The translations under genes and the position numbers were made by a program. A DNA stretch of 64,000 nucleotides from an uncultured Oscillospiraceae bacterium (lineage in GTDB: Bacteria; Bacillota; Clostridia; Oscillospirales; Oscillospiraceae), in contig CAAFLF010000017.1 of NCBI GenBank assembly GCA_900763685.1, positions 1 through 64,000 of the forward strand. Direction: 5' to 3'. How positions within the stretch are numbered: position 1 is the first letter of the stretch; each line of letters begins with the position of its first letter. Under the pieces are notes generated by a model, which was given only the letters and a program-made list of their open reading frames with translations, was not told the origin of the DNA and did not search any database. Below are positions 33,494-41,932 of this stretch, piece after piece.

Positions 33494-34198
33494 ATGTCCC
33501 AGCAGCTCAAGACCAAAATGGTGAAAACGGTGCCCAGCTACACCGGCACCCTTCGCAGCCACTCCCTGTCCCTGCCCCACTGCGTCAGTGAGTGCGGCGG
33601 CATCCGCATCTTTGGAAAGCGGGTGAAATCCCTGGCCTTCACCACGGACGTCGCCATCGTGAAGAACATCAACGCCGACGCCATCATGGCCGTCTACCCC
33701 TTCACGCCCCAGCCCGTCATCGCGGACGCCATCATCAGCGTGGCGGATGTGCCGGTCTTCGTGGGCGTGGGCGGCGGCGTCACCAGCGGGATGCGCTCCT
33801 ACCGTCTCGCCATCCAGGCGGAGCACCAGGGCGCCTTCGGCGTGGTGCTGAACGCCCCCATCCCCAACGATGTGGTCCGCCTCATCAAGGAAGATGTGGA
33901 CATCCCGGTGGTGGTCACCGTGGTCTCCGAGACCACCGATATCCAGGCCAGACTGGACGCCGGGGCGGACATCCTGAATGTCTCCGGCGCCGCCCGGACG
34001 CCGGAGATCGTGGCCCATATCCGCAAGCGCTTCCCGGAGGTCCCCATCATCGCCACCGGCGGCCCCACGGATGAGAGCATCCTCGCCACCATCCGGGCCG
34101 GGGCCAACGCCATCACCTATACGCCGCCCACCTCCGCCGCCCTCTTCGCCCGCAGCATGGAACGCTACCGGGAGGCGGAGGCTCCCGCCGAGGACTGA
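33494..34198 (+). CDS. TIM-barrel phosphate-binding family protein
   Basis: Cytoplasmic protein of 234 residues with alternating strands and helices of a TIM barrel. A C-terminal phosphate-binding pattern, IIATGGPTDESILATIRAGANAI, resembles HisA, TrpF and ThiG-type enzymes. GVGGGVTSG and NVSGAARTP are further glycine turns. Databases often label relatives only as hydrolases; I cannot assign a reaction. AAAGGAGG precedes the ATG. It is expressed from a direct-repeat promoter, so it belongs to the putative regulon. Confidence 0.75.
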   Translation: MSQQLKTKMVKTVPSYTGTLRSHSLSLPHCVSECGGIRIFGKRVKSLAFTTDVAIVKNINADAIMAVYPFTPQPVIADAIISVADVPVFVGVGGGVTSGMRSYRLAIQAEHQGAFGVVLNAPIPNDVVRLIKEDVDIPVVVTVVSETTDIQARLDAGADILNVSGAARTPEIVAHIRKRFPEVPIIATGGPTDESILATIRAGANAITYTPPTSAALFARSMERYREAEAPAED

Positions 34199-34226
34199 TC
34201 CCCTGTCCCCCGGAGACGGAGAACGC

Positions 34227-34270
34227 CCGTCCCCTTCCGGCCTCTGCCGGGAGGGGACGGTTTGTCTTTC
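34227..34270 (+). terminator. Terminator of the TIM-barrel gene
   Basis: A 15-base-pair stem with one G-U pair (34227-34241 with 34246-34260), loop CTCT, and a T-rich tail. Confidence 0.85.
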
Positions 34271-34373
34271 CCTGACGAACAGGATTTCCAAAAATGGCGG
34301 AAAATTGGTAGGACCTCATGCTCTTTGTTTACATACAACTGAGGCAAGATAAGACATCATAACCGGCAAAAAA

Positions 34374-34398
34374 TGTGCGATTTCAGCAAATCCGCACA
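34374..34398. promoter_or_regulatory. Dyad upstream of the cstA promoter
   Basis: TGTGCGATTT and AAATCCGCACA form an inverted repeat with a four-base centre and one extra C, about 35 bases upstream of the -35 box. It could bind an activator. On the minus strand it is followed by six Ts, so an antisense terminator is an alternative reading. Confidence 0.4.
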
Positions 34399-34431
34399 AA
34401 GGCCGACAGAAATTTTGTGATAATTTGCCGC

Positions 34432-34460
34432 TTGATTTTCATTCGAAATTTGAATAATAT
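34432..34460 (+). promoter_or_regulatory. cstA promoter with embedded dyad
   Basis: -35 TTGATT (34432-34437), 17-base spacer and -10 TAATAT (34455-34460). The spacer is almost entirely the near-palindrome ATTCGAAATTTGAAT (34441-34455), placed where a repressor would block RNA polymerase. Confidence 0.65.
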
Positions 34461-34833
34461 GTGACCGACAGAGAGGGGAAAAAACGTTTTCACCCTCACT
34501 TTCCGCGCCACGATCCCGAGGACCCGGGAGAAGCGGCGGCTGGTTGGACCGGCTCAGTCCTTCCGCCGCCGGAGAACGGCGGGCGGGCTGGGAGCCCTCC
34601 CACCCGCCGGGCTTCCTGTCTGATGGACAAGCGGCGCGCTCTTCCGGCGGAGGAGACTTCCCCCGGGAGACGTTCCCACCGCGGGCGGCGGCCCCATCTC
34701 TTCCGGAAGAGGGACGGGAGACGCCGCTGGGCCCCTGCCGGGCGAGGCCGCCCCCGGCAGCGGCGGCATCCGGCGCGGCCACCCAACGAAAAGCGAGAAA
34801 AAATCAAGAGGAGCATTTAAGGAGGAGAGAATA

Positions 34834-36357
34834 ATGCTTAGCTTTCTGATCTGTCTTGCGCTGCTGATCGGCGGGTACTTCATCTACGGCAAGGTCGTGG
34901 AGAATACCTTTGGCCCCGATGACCGGGAGACCCCGGCCGTCAAGATCAACGACGGCGTGGACTACGTCGTTCTGCCCCAGTGGAAGCTGTTCATGATCCA
35001 GCTTCTGAACATCGCCGGCCTCGGCCCCATCTTCGGTGCCCTGCAGGGCGCTCTCTGGGGCCCCATCGTCTTCCTGTGGATCACCTTCGGCACCATCTTC
35101 GCCGGTGCCGTTCATGATTACTTCTCCGGCATGATGAGCGAGCGCAACGAGGGCGCTTCCATCTCCGAGATCTCCGGCATCTACCTGGGCGGCGCCATGA
35201 AGAACGTCATGCGCGTCTTCAGCGTGGTGCTGCTGGTGATGGTCGGTACCGTCTTCGCCGTGGGCCCCGCCGGCCTTATCGTGGAGCTCTTCAAGCAGGG
35301 CGGCCATGAGGGTGTTGTGGCTACCACCCTCTTCTGGCTCATTATCATCCTGGTCTACTACTTCATCGCGACCTTCCTCTCCATCGATAAGATCATCGGC
35401 AAGATCTATCCCGTCTTCGGCATCTGCCTCATCATCATGGCCGTGGGCGTCATCATCGGCATCTTCGTGAAGCCCGAGTTCACCATCCCCGAGCTGTGGG
35501 ATCACTTCGGCTCCATGCATCCCTCCGGCACCCCCGTCTGGAGCTTCATGTTCATCACCGTGGCCTGCGGCGCCATCTCCGGCTTCCATTCCACCCAGAG
35601 CCCCCTGATGGCCCGCTGCATGAAGAGCGAGAAGCAGGGTCACTTCGTGTTCTACGGCGCCATGGTCTCCGAGGGCATCATCGCCCTGATCTGGGCCGCC
35701 GCCGGCTGCGCCCTGTATGAGACCACCGGCGGCCTGAACACCGGCCTGGCCGCCGCTCTCGCCAACGGTCAGTCCGCCGCCATCTATGATGTCTGCGCCA
35801 AGACCATGGGCGGCATCGGCATCGCCCTCGCCATGCTGGGCGTCATCGCCTGCCCCATCACCTCCGGCGATACCGCGTTCCGTTCCGCCCGTCTGGTGCT
35901 GGCTGACTGGTTCAAGATGGACCAGAAGAGCTGGAAGAACCGCCTCATCCTCTGCATCCCCGTGCTGGGCATCGGCGCCATCCTGGGCATCGGCAACGCC
36001 ACCGGCCACATCGACTACTCCATCATCTGGCGTTACTTCAGCTGGACCAACCAGACCCTGGCCATGATCGTTCTGTGGGCCGCTTCCATGTACCTCTACT
36101 ACAACAAGAAGAACTACTGGATCACCGCTGTCCCCGCCACCTTCATGAGCGCCGTCTCCGCCACCTACTTCATGCTGGGCAACGAGTGCCTGGGCAAGTT
36201 CATCAACCTGAAGGCCGCTGACGGCAGCTTCGCCGGTTACAACACCGCCGTGGCTTACCCCATCGGCATCGTGGTGGCTGTCCTGTTCCTGGGCATCTTC
36301 CTGTACACCATCAAGAAGCGCAATCCCCAGCCTCACTACGAGACACTGCATAAGTAA
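34834..36357 (+). CDS. cstA: CstA family carbon starvation / peptide or pyruvate transporter
   Basis: Integral membrane protein of 507 residues with about fourteen hydrophobic segments. N-terminal GGYFIYGKVVENTFGPDDRETPAV and the GAVHDYFSGMMSERNEGASISEISG segment are diagnostic. It is the short form without the E. coli-type extension. Family members import pyruvate or peptides. Codon use differs from its neighbours, with more T-ending codons, as in highly expressed genes. AAGGAGG precedes the ATG and a long leader suggests regulation by carbon status. Confidence 0.95.
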   Translation: MLSFLICLALLIGGYFIYGKVVENTFGPDDRETPAVKINDGVDYVVLPQWKLFMIQLLNIAGLGPIFGALQGALWGPIVFLWITFGTIFAGAVHDYFSGMMSERNEGASISEISGIYLGGAMKNVMRVFSVVLLVMVGTVFAVGPAGLIVELFKQGGHEGVVATTLFWLIIILVYYFIATFLSIDKIIGKIYPVFGICLIIMAVGVIIGIFVKPEFTIPELWDHFGSMHPSGTPVWSFMFITVACGAISGFHSTQSPLMARCMKSEKQGHFVFYGAMVSEGIIALIWAAAGCALYETTGGLNTGLAAALANGQSAAIYDVCAKTMGGIGIALAMLGVIACPITSGDTAFRSARLVLADWFKMDQKSWKNRLILCIPVLGIGAILGIGNATGHIDYSIIWRYFSWTNQTLAMIVLWAASMYLYYNKKNYWITAVPATFMSAVSATYFMLGNECLGKFINLKAADGSFAGYNTAVAYPIGIVVAVLFLGIFLYTIKKRNPQPHYETLHK

Positions 36358-36367
36358 TTCACCACCC

Positions 36368-36404
36368 CAAAGGGCGGCAGGGGGAACCCTGCCGCCCTCT
36401 TTCC
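36368..36404 (+). terminator. cstA terminator
   Basis: A 12-base-pair stem (36371-36382 with 36387-36398), loop GGAA, flanked by AAA and CTTT. Confidence 0.85.
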
Positions 36405-36435
36405 CGTGTTGACGGGGGAAAAGAGGAGGATCGCT

Positions 36436-37428
36436 ATGACAAAGGCCCTCAGCCGTTCCCAGCTCCCCAAGGAGACGCTTTCGGCGGATAAGAAGGCCTG
36501 CCGCCGCTTCGGCCCCTGCGGGGTCGGAGAGCAGGCCCTGTACCTCAACAGCTTCTGGTTTGAGCGTTTTTACTATGTGCCCATCGCCGCCGTGCGCCGG
36601 GTCTTCAAGCGGGTGGCCATGAGCCAGGGCGGCTTCACCGGAAAAGGCGCCTTCGGCACCATTCCCTATCTCGTGGTGGAGTATGACGACGGGCAGCAGA
36701 AGCAGTGCACCTTCAAGCGGGAGGAGGATGTGGACCTGCTGCTGGCGCACCTCGCCGCCGTCCACCCGGAGATCCCGGGGATGAGCCGGGACGGCGAGCG
36801 CCGCCTCGCGAAGAAGGCCGAGAAGGAGGCCAAGCGCTACCTGAAGGAGCTCTCTCCCCAGGCCGAGAAGGCCCGGCAGGAGCTGGAGCAGGCCAAGGCC
36901 ACCCTTCAGAAAAAGCCGGAGCTCTGCGCCCGGCTCTCCGCCGCCGCCAAGGCCAAGCGCATCGACGACCGGAGCAACCACGCCTACCGCTGGGTGGCCC
37001 TGGCCATCATGCTGGCGGGCTTCATCGCCCTGGTCTACGGCATCCGCAGCCTGGTACAGAAGGATACCTCCGGCCTCTACTTCCTGCTGCTGGGCCTGGC
37101 CGCCATCTTCCTCTTCTCCGGCCTCCACGTCTTCCCCACGGCCAAGAATAACCGCAAGGCCATCGCCAAGGAGTGGCAGGATTCCATCGCCGCCATGGAA
37201 AAGGCCCTGCCCATCGGCTTCCCGGTGCCCGCCCGCTACGCCCACCCCATCGTCCTGGACCGGATGATCCGGGTCCTGCGGGAGGGCCGGGCCCAGACCG
37301 CGGCCGAGGCCCTGGCCCAGGTGAAGGAAGACCTGAAGGCCCTCACCGCCGATGTCCAGGTGGAGCAGGAGGAGCACGACGAGGTGGTGGCCATCAAGCC
37401 CATGTTCCTGCTGCAGGATTACCAGTAA
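36436..37428 (+). CDS. Two-helix membrane protein with PH-like N-terminus
   Basis: Protein of 330 residues. The first 110 residues look like a mixed sheet domain (YLNSFWFERFYYVPIAAVRRVFKR). A basic, Ala/Lys/Glu-rich coiled coil covers about 120-180. Two membrane segments follow (about 200-220 and 230-250), and a cytoplasmic helical tail ends the chain. A start ten codons earlier is less likely than this ATG, which follows AGAGGAGG. I do not recognise the family. Confidence 0.72.
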   Translation: MTKALSRSQLPKETLSADKKACRRFGPCGVGEQALYLNSFWFERFYYVPIAAVRRVFKRVAMSQGGFTGKGAFGTIPYLVVEYDDGQQKQCTFKREEDVDLLLAHLAAVHPEIPGMSRDGERRLAKKAEKEAKRYLKELSPQAEKARQELEQAKATLQKKPELCARLSAAAKAKRIDDRSNHAYRWVALAIMLAGFIALVYGIRSLVQKDTSGLYFLLLGLAAIFLFSGLHVFPTAKNNRKAIAKEWQDSIAAMEKALPIGFPVPARYAHPIVLDRMIRVLREGRAQTAAEALAQVKEDLKALTADVQVEQEEHDEVVAIKPMFLLQDYQ

Positions 37429-37437
37429 GAAAGCGTT

Positions 37438-37467
37438 AAAAAGGAAGCCCGGGAGGGCTTCCTTTTT
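37438..37467 (+). terminator. Terminator after the two-helix protein gene
   Basis: A 12-base-pair stem (37438-37449 with 37456-37467) with A and T runs on its arms. Confidence 0.85.
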
Positions 37468-37487
37468 CCCGTTTCCGCCGCCTTGCC

Positions 37488-37516
37488 TTGCGGCGGGGCG
37501 CGTCCTGTGCTAGAAT
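37488..37516 (+). promoter_or_regulatory. Promoter of the M50-like protease gene
   Basis: -35 TTGCGG (37488-37493), 17-base spacer and extended -10 TGC-TAGAAT (37511-37516). Confidence 0.65.
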
Positions 37517-37542
37517 GGGGGAAACGAAGGGAGGGATCCCCA

Positions 37543-38685
37543 ATGCGGAAGGGAAAACGTTTCCCCTGGGGACAGGTCATCGGCGTGGGACTGTCTGTTG
37601 CCATGGGGGTGGGCTGCGGCGTGGTGATGACCAGCTGGTTTGACCGCTGCCCGGCGGGCGTATCCCGCCCCCTCTGGGCGCTGGGGCTGGCGGCGGCCTT
37701 TCTCCTGGCCCTCCTGGCCCAGATCACCCTGCACGAGGGCGGGCACCTGGTCTGCGGGCTGCGCTCGGGCTACCGCTTCTGCTCCTTCCGGGTGGGGAGC
37801 CTCATGTGGATGCGCGCGGAAGACGGCCGCTTGCGGCTCCGCCGTCTCCGTCTCGCCGGCACCGGCGGCCAGTGCCTGATGGCCCCACCGGACATGGTGG
37901 GCGGGCGCCTGCCCGTGACGCTCTATAACTTCGGCGGGGCGCTGGCGAACCTGCTGACGGCGGCGCTGAGTCTGGCGCTGTACGGTCCCGCCCGGAGGGT
38001 GCCGCTGCTGGCGGCGTTCCTCCTCTTCCTCGCGGTCATCGGCGGTTTTTCGGCGGCCATGAACGGCATCCCACTGCGGTTGAACGGCATCACCAACGAC
38101 GGCCGCAACGCCCTGTCCCTCCAAAAGGACCCGGCGGCCCTCCGGGCCTTCTGGGTACAGATGAGGGTGGCGGCGGCCCAGGCCCAGGGCCTCCGGCTCC
38201 GGGAGATGCCGGGGGACTGGTTCTCAATGCCCCCGGACGAGGCGCTCCAAAACCCCATGACGGCGGCCCAGGGCGTCCTGGCCTGCAATCGCCTGATGGA
38301 TGAGGGGCGGCTCGCTGAGGCGGACCGGGCCATGGCCCACCTGCTGGCGGTATCCCAGGGCGTGGTGGGGCTGCACCGGGGGCTCCTGGTCTGCGACCGG
38401 GTGACGGTGGAGCTGCTGGGGGAGGCCCGGCCAGAGGTCCTGAAGGGCTTCCTGACGCCGGGGCAGGAGAAGTTCATGGGGCAGATGAAGCGCTTCCCCT
38501 CGGTGCTGCGGACCCGCTACCTCTACGCCCTGCTGGCGGAGGGGGACGCCGCCAGGGCGGCGGCCATCCGGGAGCGGTTTGAGCGGGTGGCCAAGACCTA
38601 CCCCTACCCGGCGGACATCGCCTCCGAGCGGGAGCTGCTGGCCCTGGGGGACGCCAGGGCGGCGGAAGCGGCCCGGGAGGGATAA
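37543..38685 (+). CDS. M50-like membrane zinc metalloprotease
   Basis: Membrane protein of 380 residues. The zinc site HEGGH fits the HExxH rule and lies in a hydrophobic helix (about residue 68). A second intramembrane segment, NFGGALANLLTAALSLALYG, resembles the second M50 motif, although the usual N/D-P-D-G element is not evident (NDGRNAL may replace it). The C-terminal 190 residues are soluble and helical. It may cleave membrane proteins such as anti-sigma factors; the substrate is unknown. GGGAGGG precedes the chosen ATG. Confidence 0.75.
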   Translation: MRKGKRFPWGQVIGVGLSVAMGVGCGVVMTSWFDRCPAGVSRPLWALGLAAAFLLALLAQITLHEGGHLVCGLRSGYRFCSFRVGSLMWMRAEDGRLRLRRLRLAGTGGQCLMAPPDMVGGRLPVTLYNFGGALANLLTAALSLALYGPARRVPLLAAFLLFLAVIGGFSAAMNGIPLRLNGITNDGRNALSLQKDPAALRAFWVQMRVAAAQAQGLRLREMPGDWFSMPPDEALQNPMTAAQGVLACNRLMDEGRLAEADRAMAHLLAVSQGVVGLHRGLLVCDRVTVELLGEARPEVLKGFLTPGQEKFMGQMKRFPSVLRTRYLYALLAEGDAARAAAIRERFERVAKTYPYPADIASERELLALGDARAAEAAREG

Positions 38686-38690
38686 AAAAG

Positions 38691-38720
38691 AAAGAGGACC
38701 GGTCCTCCGGTCCTCTTTTT
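38691..38720 (+). terminator. Bidirectional terminator
   Basis: A 12-base-pair stem (38691-38702 with 38707-38718), loop TCCT, with A and T runs, serving both convergent genes. Confidence 0.9.
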
Positions 38721-38722
38721 CC

Positions 38723-39535
38723 TTACTTCCAGCGGTATTCCGCGACCTGGCCGCGGGCCTCCATGCCGATCTTCTGGTAGGCCCGGTTGGAGGAGGGGTT
38801 CCCCGCGTCGGCGTAGAGCATGGGCGTGAGGCCCTGGGCCAGGAGCTTCTCGCAGAGGGCGGCGGTGAGCATCCCGGCGTAGCCCCGGCCCCGGCTGTTC
38901 CGCTCCGTCACCACGGTGTTGATCCGGCCCATCCCGCCGCCGATATGGGCGATCATGGCCATGGCCCGGATGTCCCCGTCCTCCCAGAGGAGCAGACGGT
39001 CCGAGCCCACCATGGCCTGGGCGAAGTCCGCCGCCGCGGCCTCCGGCACCTCCTGGCCCTCGGCGTCCAGGGCCATCTGCCGCAGGAGAGCGGCCATCAC
39101 GGGGCGGTGCTCCTCCCGGGGGACCACAGCGCGGCCCCGGAGGGGCAGCGGTTGGAGCTTCCGGCAGGCGTAGACATTCATGAGCAGCACGGTCTCCGGC
39201 GTCAGGCCGCTGCGCTCCGCCGCCTTCCGCAGGACGCCCTGGCCCCGGCCGGGGTCCAGGGTGGCGTGGAGGGCCGGGCAGCGGGCAAGGCTCTCGGCGA
39301 GGCAGGCGGCGGCCTCGTCCTCCGCCGCCTCCGGCAGCTCTTGGGCCAGCCAGACCCAGAGGGGCGTATCCTCCCGGCTCTGGGCCAGCAGGCAGTGGGC
39401 CCCGTCGCTCCGGCAGAGGGCGTCCTCCCGCTCCAGGATCAGGGAGAAGAGGTCGAAGCAGACCCGCTCCTCCGCCGTCAGGCGCCGCTCCGCCAGCTTC
39501 CGGGCCTCCTCCACTGGGATCCGCCGTGTCTCCAT
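38723..39535 (-). CDS. GNAT family N-acetyltransferase
   Basis: Protein of 270 residues. The C-terminal GNAT domain has the acetyl-CoA loop NSRGRGYAGMLTAALCEKLL and the closing YADAGNPSSNRAYQKIGMEARGQVAEYRW. The N-terminal 130 residues form a separate region of unknown fold. A start 14 codons upstream is possible, but AGGAGG lies eight bases before this ATG. Substrate unknown. Confidence 0.85.
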   Translation of the reverse strand: METRRIPVEEARKLAERRLTAEERVCFDLFSLILEREDALCRSDGAHCLLAQSREDTPLWVWLAQELPEAAEDEAAACLAESLARCPALHATLDPGRGQGVLRKAAERSGLTPETVLLMNVYACRKLQPLPLRGRAVVPREEHRPVMAALLRQMALDAEGQEVPEAAAADFAQAMVGSDRLLLWEDGDIRAMAMIAHIGGGMGRINTVVTERNSRGRGYAGMLTAALCEKLLAQGLTPMLYADAGNPSSNRAYQKIGMEARGQVAEYRWK

Positions 39536-39567
39536 ACCGTTTTCCTCCTGCCTGCTCGTTTTCCCCC

Positions 39568-39596
39568 AGTATACCACGCCGCCCCGGTCCCCGCAA
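39568..39596 (-). promoter_or_regulatory. Promoter of the acetyltransferase gene
   Basis: -35 TTGCGG (39591-39596), 17-base spacer and -10 TATACT (39568-39573) on the minus strand. Confidence 0.7.
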
Positions 39597-39675
39597 GGGC
39601 CCGTTTCTCGGGACGCTTTGTGGAAAAAACAGAGGAAAAGCCTCGCTTTTCCCTGCTTTCCGGCGGCTTTGCGTC

Positions 39676-39704
39676 TTGCGCCCCGGCGGATTTTCCGCTA
39701 TACT
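39676..39704 (+). promoter_or_regulatory. Promoter of the flavodiiron protein gene
   Basis: -35 TTGCGC (39676-39681), 17-base spacer and -10 TATACT (39699-39704). Confidence 0.7.
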
Positions 39705-39760
39705 ATCTCCGGTAAATTTCGCCGCCCCGGCGGCGCGTCTGACGCAAGGAGGAAAAAACG

Positions 39761-40906
39761 ATGACTGACAGCATCCGCTACGTCGGCGTCAACGATCACG
39801 ACGTCGATCTCTTCGAGGGCCAGTATGTGGTCCCCAACGGCATGGCCTACAATTCCTACGTGATCCTGGACGAGAAGGTGGCCATCCTGGACACCGTGGA
39901 CCACCGCAAGTGTACGGAGTACCTGGAAAACCTGGAAGCCGCCCTCGCGGGCCGGAAGCCGGACTACCTCGTCATCCACCACATCGAGCCGGACCACGCC
40001 TCCAGCGTTCAGGCGGTGGTGGAGCGCTGGCCGGAGGTGAAACTCGTGGGCGGGCCCAAGACCTTCCCGCTCCTTGCCCAGTACTTCCCGGGGCTGGACT
40101 TCTCCTCCGCCCTCACGGTGAAGGAGGGGGACCAGCTCTCCCTGGGCAGCCACGTGCTCCACTTCGTCTCCGCCCCCATGGTCCACTGGCCGGAGGTCAT
40201 GATGAGCTATGAGAGCACGGAGAAGGTCCTCTTCAGCGCGGACGCCTTCGGCAAGTTCGGCGCCCTGGACGCCCAGGAGGACTGGGACTGCGAGGCCAGG
40301 CGCTACTACTTCAACATCGTGGGCAAGTACGGCACCCAGGTCCAGACCGTTCTCAAGAAGGCGGCGGGGCTGGACATTGAGACCATCTGCCCCCTCCACG
40401 GCCCCATCCTGACGGAGACCATCCCCCACGTGCTGGACCTCTACCAGACCTGGAGCAGCTACGGCGTGGAGAGCGAGGGCGTCTTCATCGCCTACGCCAG
40501 CCTCCACGGCAACACCGCCGCCGCAGCGGAGAAGCTGGCGGACCTCCTGCGCCAGAAGGGCTGCCCCAAGGTGACGGTGGCGGATCTCGCCCGCTGCGAC
40601 ATGGCCGAGGCCCTGGAGGACGCCTTCCGCTACGGCAAGATCGTCCTGGCGGCCTCCACCTATAACGCCGGGATCATGCCCTTCATGGAGGATTTCCTCC
40701 ACCATCTCAAGGCCAAGAACTACCAGAAGCGCACCGTGGGCCTGATGGAGAACGGCTCCTGGGCCCCCTTCGCCGTGAAGGGGATGACGGACATCCTCTC
40801 CACCATGAAGGAGATCACCATCCTCCCCGAGACCGTGACCCTCCGGGGTCCCATGAAGGAGAGCGATTTGCCCGCGATGGAGGCCCTCGCTTCCGCTCTC
40901 GTTTGA
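39761..40906 (+). CDS. Flavodiiron protein (FprA family A-type flavoprotein)
   Basis: Cytoplasmic oxygen or nitric-oxide reductase of 381 residues that protects anaerobes. The N-terminal metallo-beta-lactamase-like domain binds the di-iron site; HIEPDH (H-x-E-x-D-H) is intact, with later ligands in PMVHWPE, SADAFG and CPLHGP. From about residue 245 a flavodoxin domain follows, with the FMN loop YASLHGNTAAAAE. No rubredoxin domain is fused. AAGGAGG precedes the ATG. The stop codon lies inside a 28-base palindrome. Confidence 0.95.
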   Translation: MTDSIRYVGVNDHDVDLFEGQYVVPNGMAYNSYVILDEKVAILDTVDHRKCTEYLENLEAALAGRKPDYLVIHHIEPDHASSVQAVVERWPEVKLVGGPKTFPLLAQYFPGLDFSSALTVKEGDQLSLGSHVLHFVSAPMVHWPEVMMSYESTEKVLFSADAFGKFGALDAQEDWDCEARRYYFNIVGKYGTQVQTVLKKAAGLDIETICPLHGPILTETIPHVLDLYQTWSSYGVESEGVFIAYASLHGNTAAAAEKLADLLRQKGCPKVTVADLARCDMAEALEDAFRYGKIVLAASTYNAGIMPFMEDFLHHLKAKNYQKRTVGLMENGSWAPFAVKGMTDILSTMKEITILPETVTLRGPMKESDLPAMEALASALV

Positions 40907-40929
40907 ATGAAGGGTTCCCTTCATTCAAA
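40902..40929. repeat. 28-base palindrome across the flavodiiron stop codon
   Basis: Perfect 13-base arms (40902-40914 and 40917-40929) with only two bases between, so it is better read as a cruciform or protein site than as an RNA hairpin. The stop codon of the flavodiiron gene is in its left arm. Confidence 0.7.
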
Positions 40930-40942
40930 TGAAAAAAGCCCT

Positions 40943-41002
40943 GCGCCGCCCATTGGGCGGCGCGATGGCACAAGGCCCCTCCGGCCACGCCGGAGGGGCC
41001 TT
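40943..41002 (+). terminator. Two stacked hairpins after the flavodiiron gene
   Basis: Stems 40943-40951 with 40955-40963 (loop ATT) and 40972-40985 with 40989-41002 (loop CAC). Both are very stable, but neither is followed by a clear T run. They probably end or protect the flavodiiron message. Confidence 0.5.
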
Positions 41003-41081
41003 GCACTGCGCTTGGGCGGGCCTTCTGCCACACGTCGCTCCGTGAGAGGAATTTTTCCCGACGTGCACGCCGCCGGGAAAA

Positions 41082-41274
41082 ATGATTTGGAGGCTTTTCT
41101 CCGGAGTGTTCGCCGGGGATCGTCGCGTATCTCCATTACAGGCAGCCCAAGGGCCGGAAGGAGAAGCCGAGGATCTTTGGAGTGGGCTCCGTTTTTACGA
41201 TCCACCCGTATGTCACGTTTGGGATCTTTGTGTCCTGGGTGATCTACGGTCTGTATGTCATTGCCTCGTGGTGA
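41082..41274 (+). pseudogene. Frameshifted remnant of a small membrane protein gene
   Basis: An ATG opens with MIWRLFSGV and then loses sense, while the next frame continues with about 50 credible residues (PGIVAYLHYRQPKGRKEK, then a hydrophobic VTFGIFVSWVIYGLYVIASW end) to a TGA at 41272. One base inserted or lost near 41108-41115 would join them. No good ribosome site precedes the ATG. A terminator follows at 41297. The product is not recognised. Confidence 0.4.
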
Positions 41275-41296
41275 GAACACGCGGCTTGATTTGCCG

Positions 41297-41334
41297 GCGA
41301 GGGCGGAGAGGGAAGCTCTCCGCCCTCGCGTTTT
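41297..41334 (+). terminator. Terminator after the gene remnant
   Basis: A 14-base-pair stem (41297-41310 with 41316-41329), loop GGAAG, then GTTTTG. Confidence 0.75.
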
Positions 41335-41433
41335 GCCTTGGCCCGGAGGGAGGCCGCTCCCCTTGAGGACGGGCTTTCCCTTGCGTGCCGGGCCGTAAGC
41401 GACATTTTTCTGGCGAAAATGACGATTTTTCCC

Positions 41434-41462
41434 TTGCAAAGCGGGAAGTATCCTGTCATAAT
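41434..41462 (+). promoter_or_regulatory. Promoter of the YegP-family gene
   Basis: -35 TTGCAA (41434-41439), 17-base spacer and -10 CATAAT (41457-41462). Confidence 0.7.
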
Positions 41463-41518
41463 AGACACAGTGAAACGCGCAGCGTGGACCGGATACTTGA
41501 CAGGGAGGTTTTTACAGC

Positions 41519-41893
41519 ATGGGTAAATTTGTCATCCGCAAAACCGCCACCGGCATCAAGTTCGACCTGAAGGCCGCCAATGGCGAGGTCATCGCCACGT
41601 CGGAGGTCTACAATTCCGAGGAGGCCTGCCGCAACGGCATCGCCAGCGTCCAGCGGAACGCCCCCATCGCCGCGGTGGAGGATCAGACCGCCAAGGATTT
41701 CACCGTGGAGAAGCACCCTAAGTTCGAGGTCTATCTCGACAAGGGCGGGGAGTACCGCTTCCGCCTGAAGGCCACCAACGGCCAGATCATCGCGGTCTCC
41801 GAGGGCTACAAGGCCATGGCCGGCTGCCGCAACGGCATCGCCAGCGTGAAGAAGAACGCCCCGGACTCCCCGGTGGTGATGATCGAGGATTGA
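41519..41893 (+). CDS. YegP/DUF1508 family protein
   Basis: Small soluble protein of 124 residues built of two YegP repeats. Each runs F-x-[IV]-x-K...F-x-L-K-A-x-N-G-[EQ]-[IV]-I-A-x-S-E-x-Y and ends ...CRNGIASVxxNAP. The fold is known but the function is not. GGGAGG lies ten bases before the ATG. It has its own promoter and terminator. Confidence 0.92.
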   Translation: MGKFVIRKTATGIKFDLKAANGEVIATSEVYNSEEACRNGIASVQRNAPIAAVEDQTAKDFTVEKHPKFEVYLDKGGEYRFRLKATNGQIIAVSEGYKAMAGCRNGIASVKKNAPDSPVVMIED

Positions 41894-41928
41894 GAAAGCG
41901 CCCCGGGCTCCCGCCCGGGGCTTTCTTT
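41894..41928 (+). terminator. Terminator between YegP-family and ZIP genes
   Basis: A G/C-rich stem GAAAGC-CCCCGGGC with a one-base bulge, loop TCCC, and T-rich sequence on both sides. Confidence 0.75.
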
Positions 41929-41932
41929 GCCC

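Larger units (their letters stand above)
34271..34833 (+). other. Long upstream and leader region of cstA
   Basis: The first 190 bases are A/T-rich and hold the promoter and two dyads. The last 370 bases are the untranslated leader, very G/C-rich, with stems such as CTGCCGGG/CCCGGCAG (near 34730) and CTCTTCCGGAAGAG (near 34698). No convincing protein gene is present. A leader this long suggests RNA-level control, but I matched no riboswitch class. Confidence 0.5.

Noticed and set aside
34461-34834. Small open frames in the cstA leader
   Set aside because: They overlap each other in several frames, lack ribosome sites and follow the G/C-rich stems.
34804-37377. 857-codon minus-strand open frame
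   Set aside because: Antisense to cstA and the following gene; low-complexity product typical of a shadow frame.
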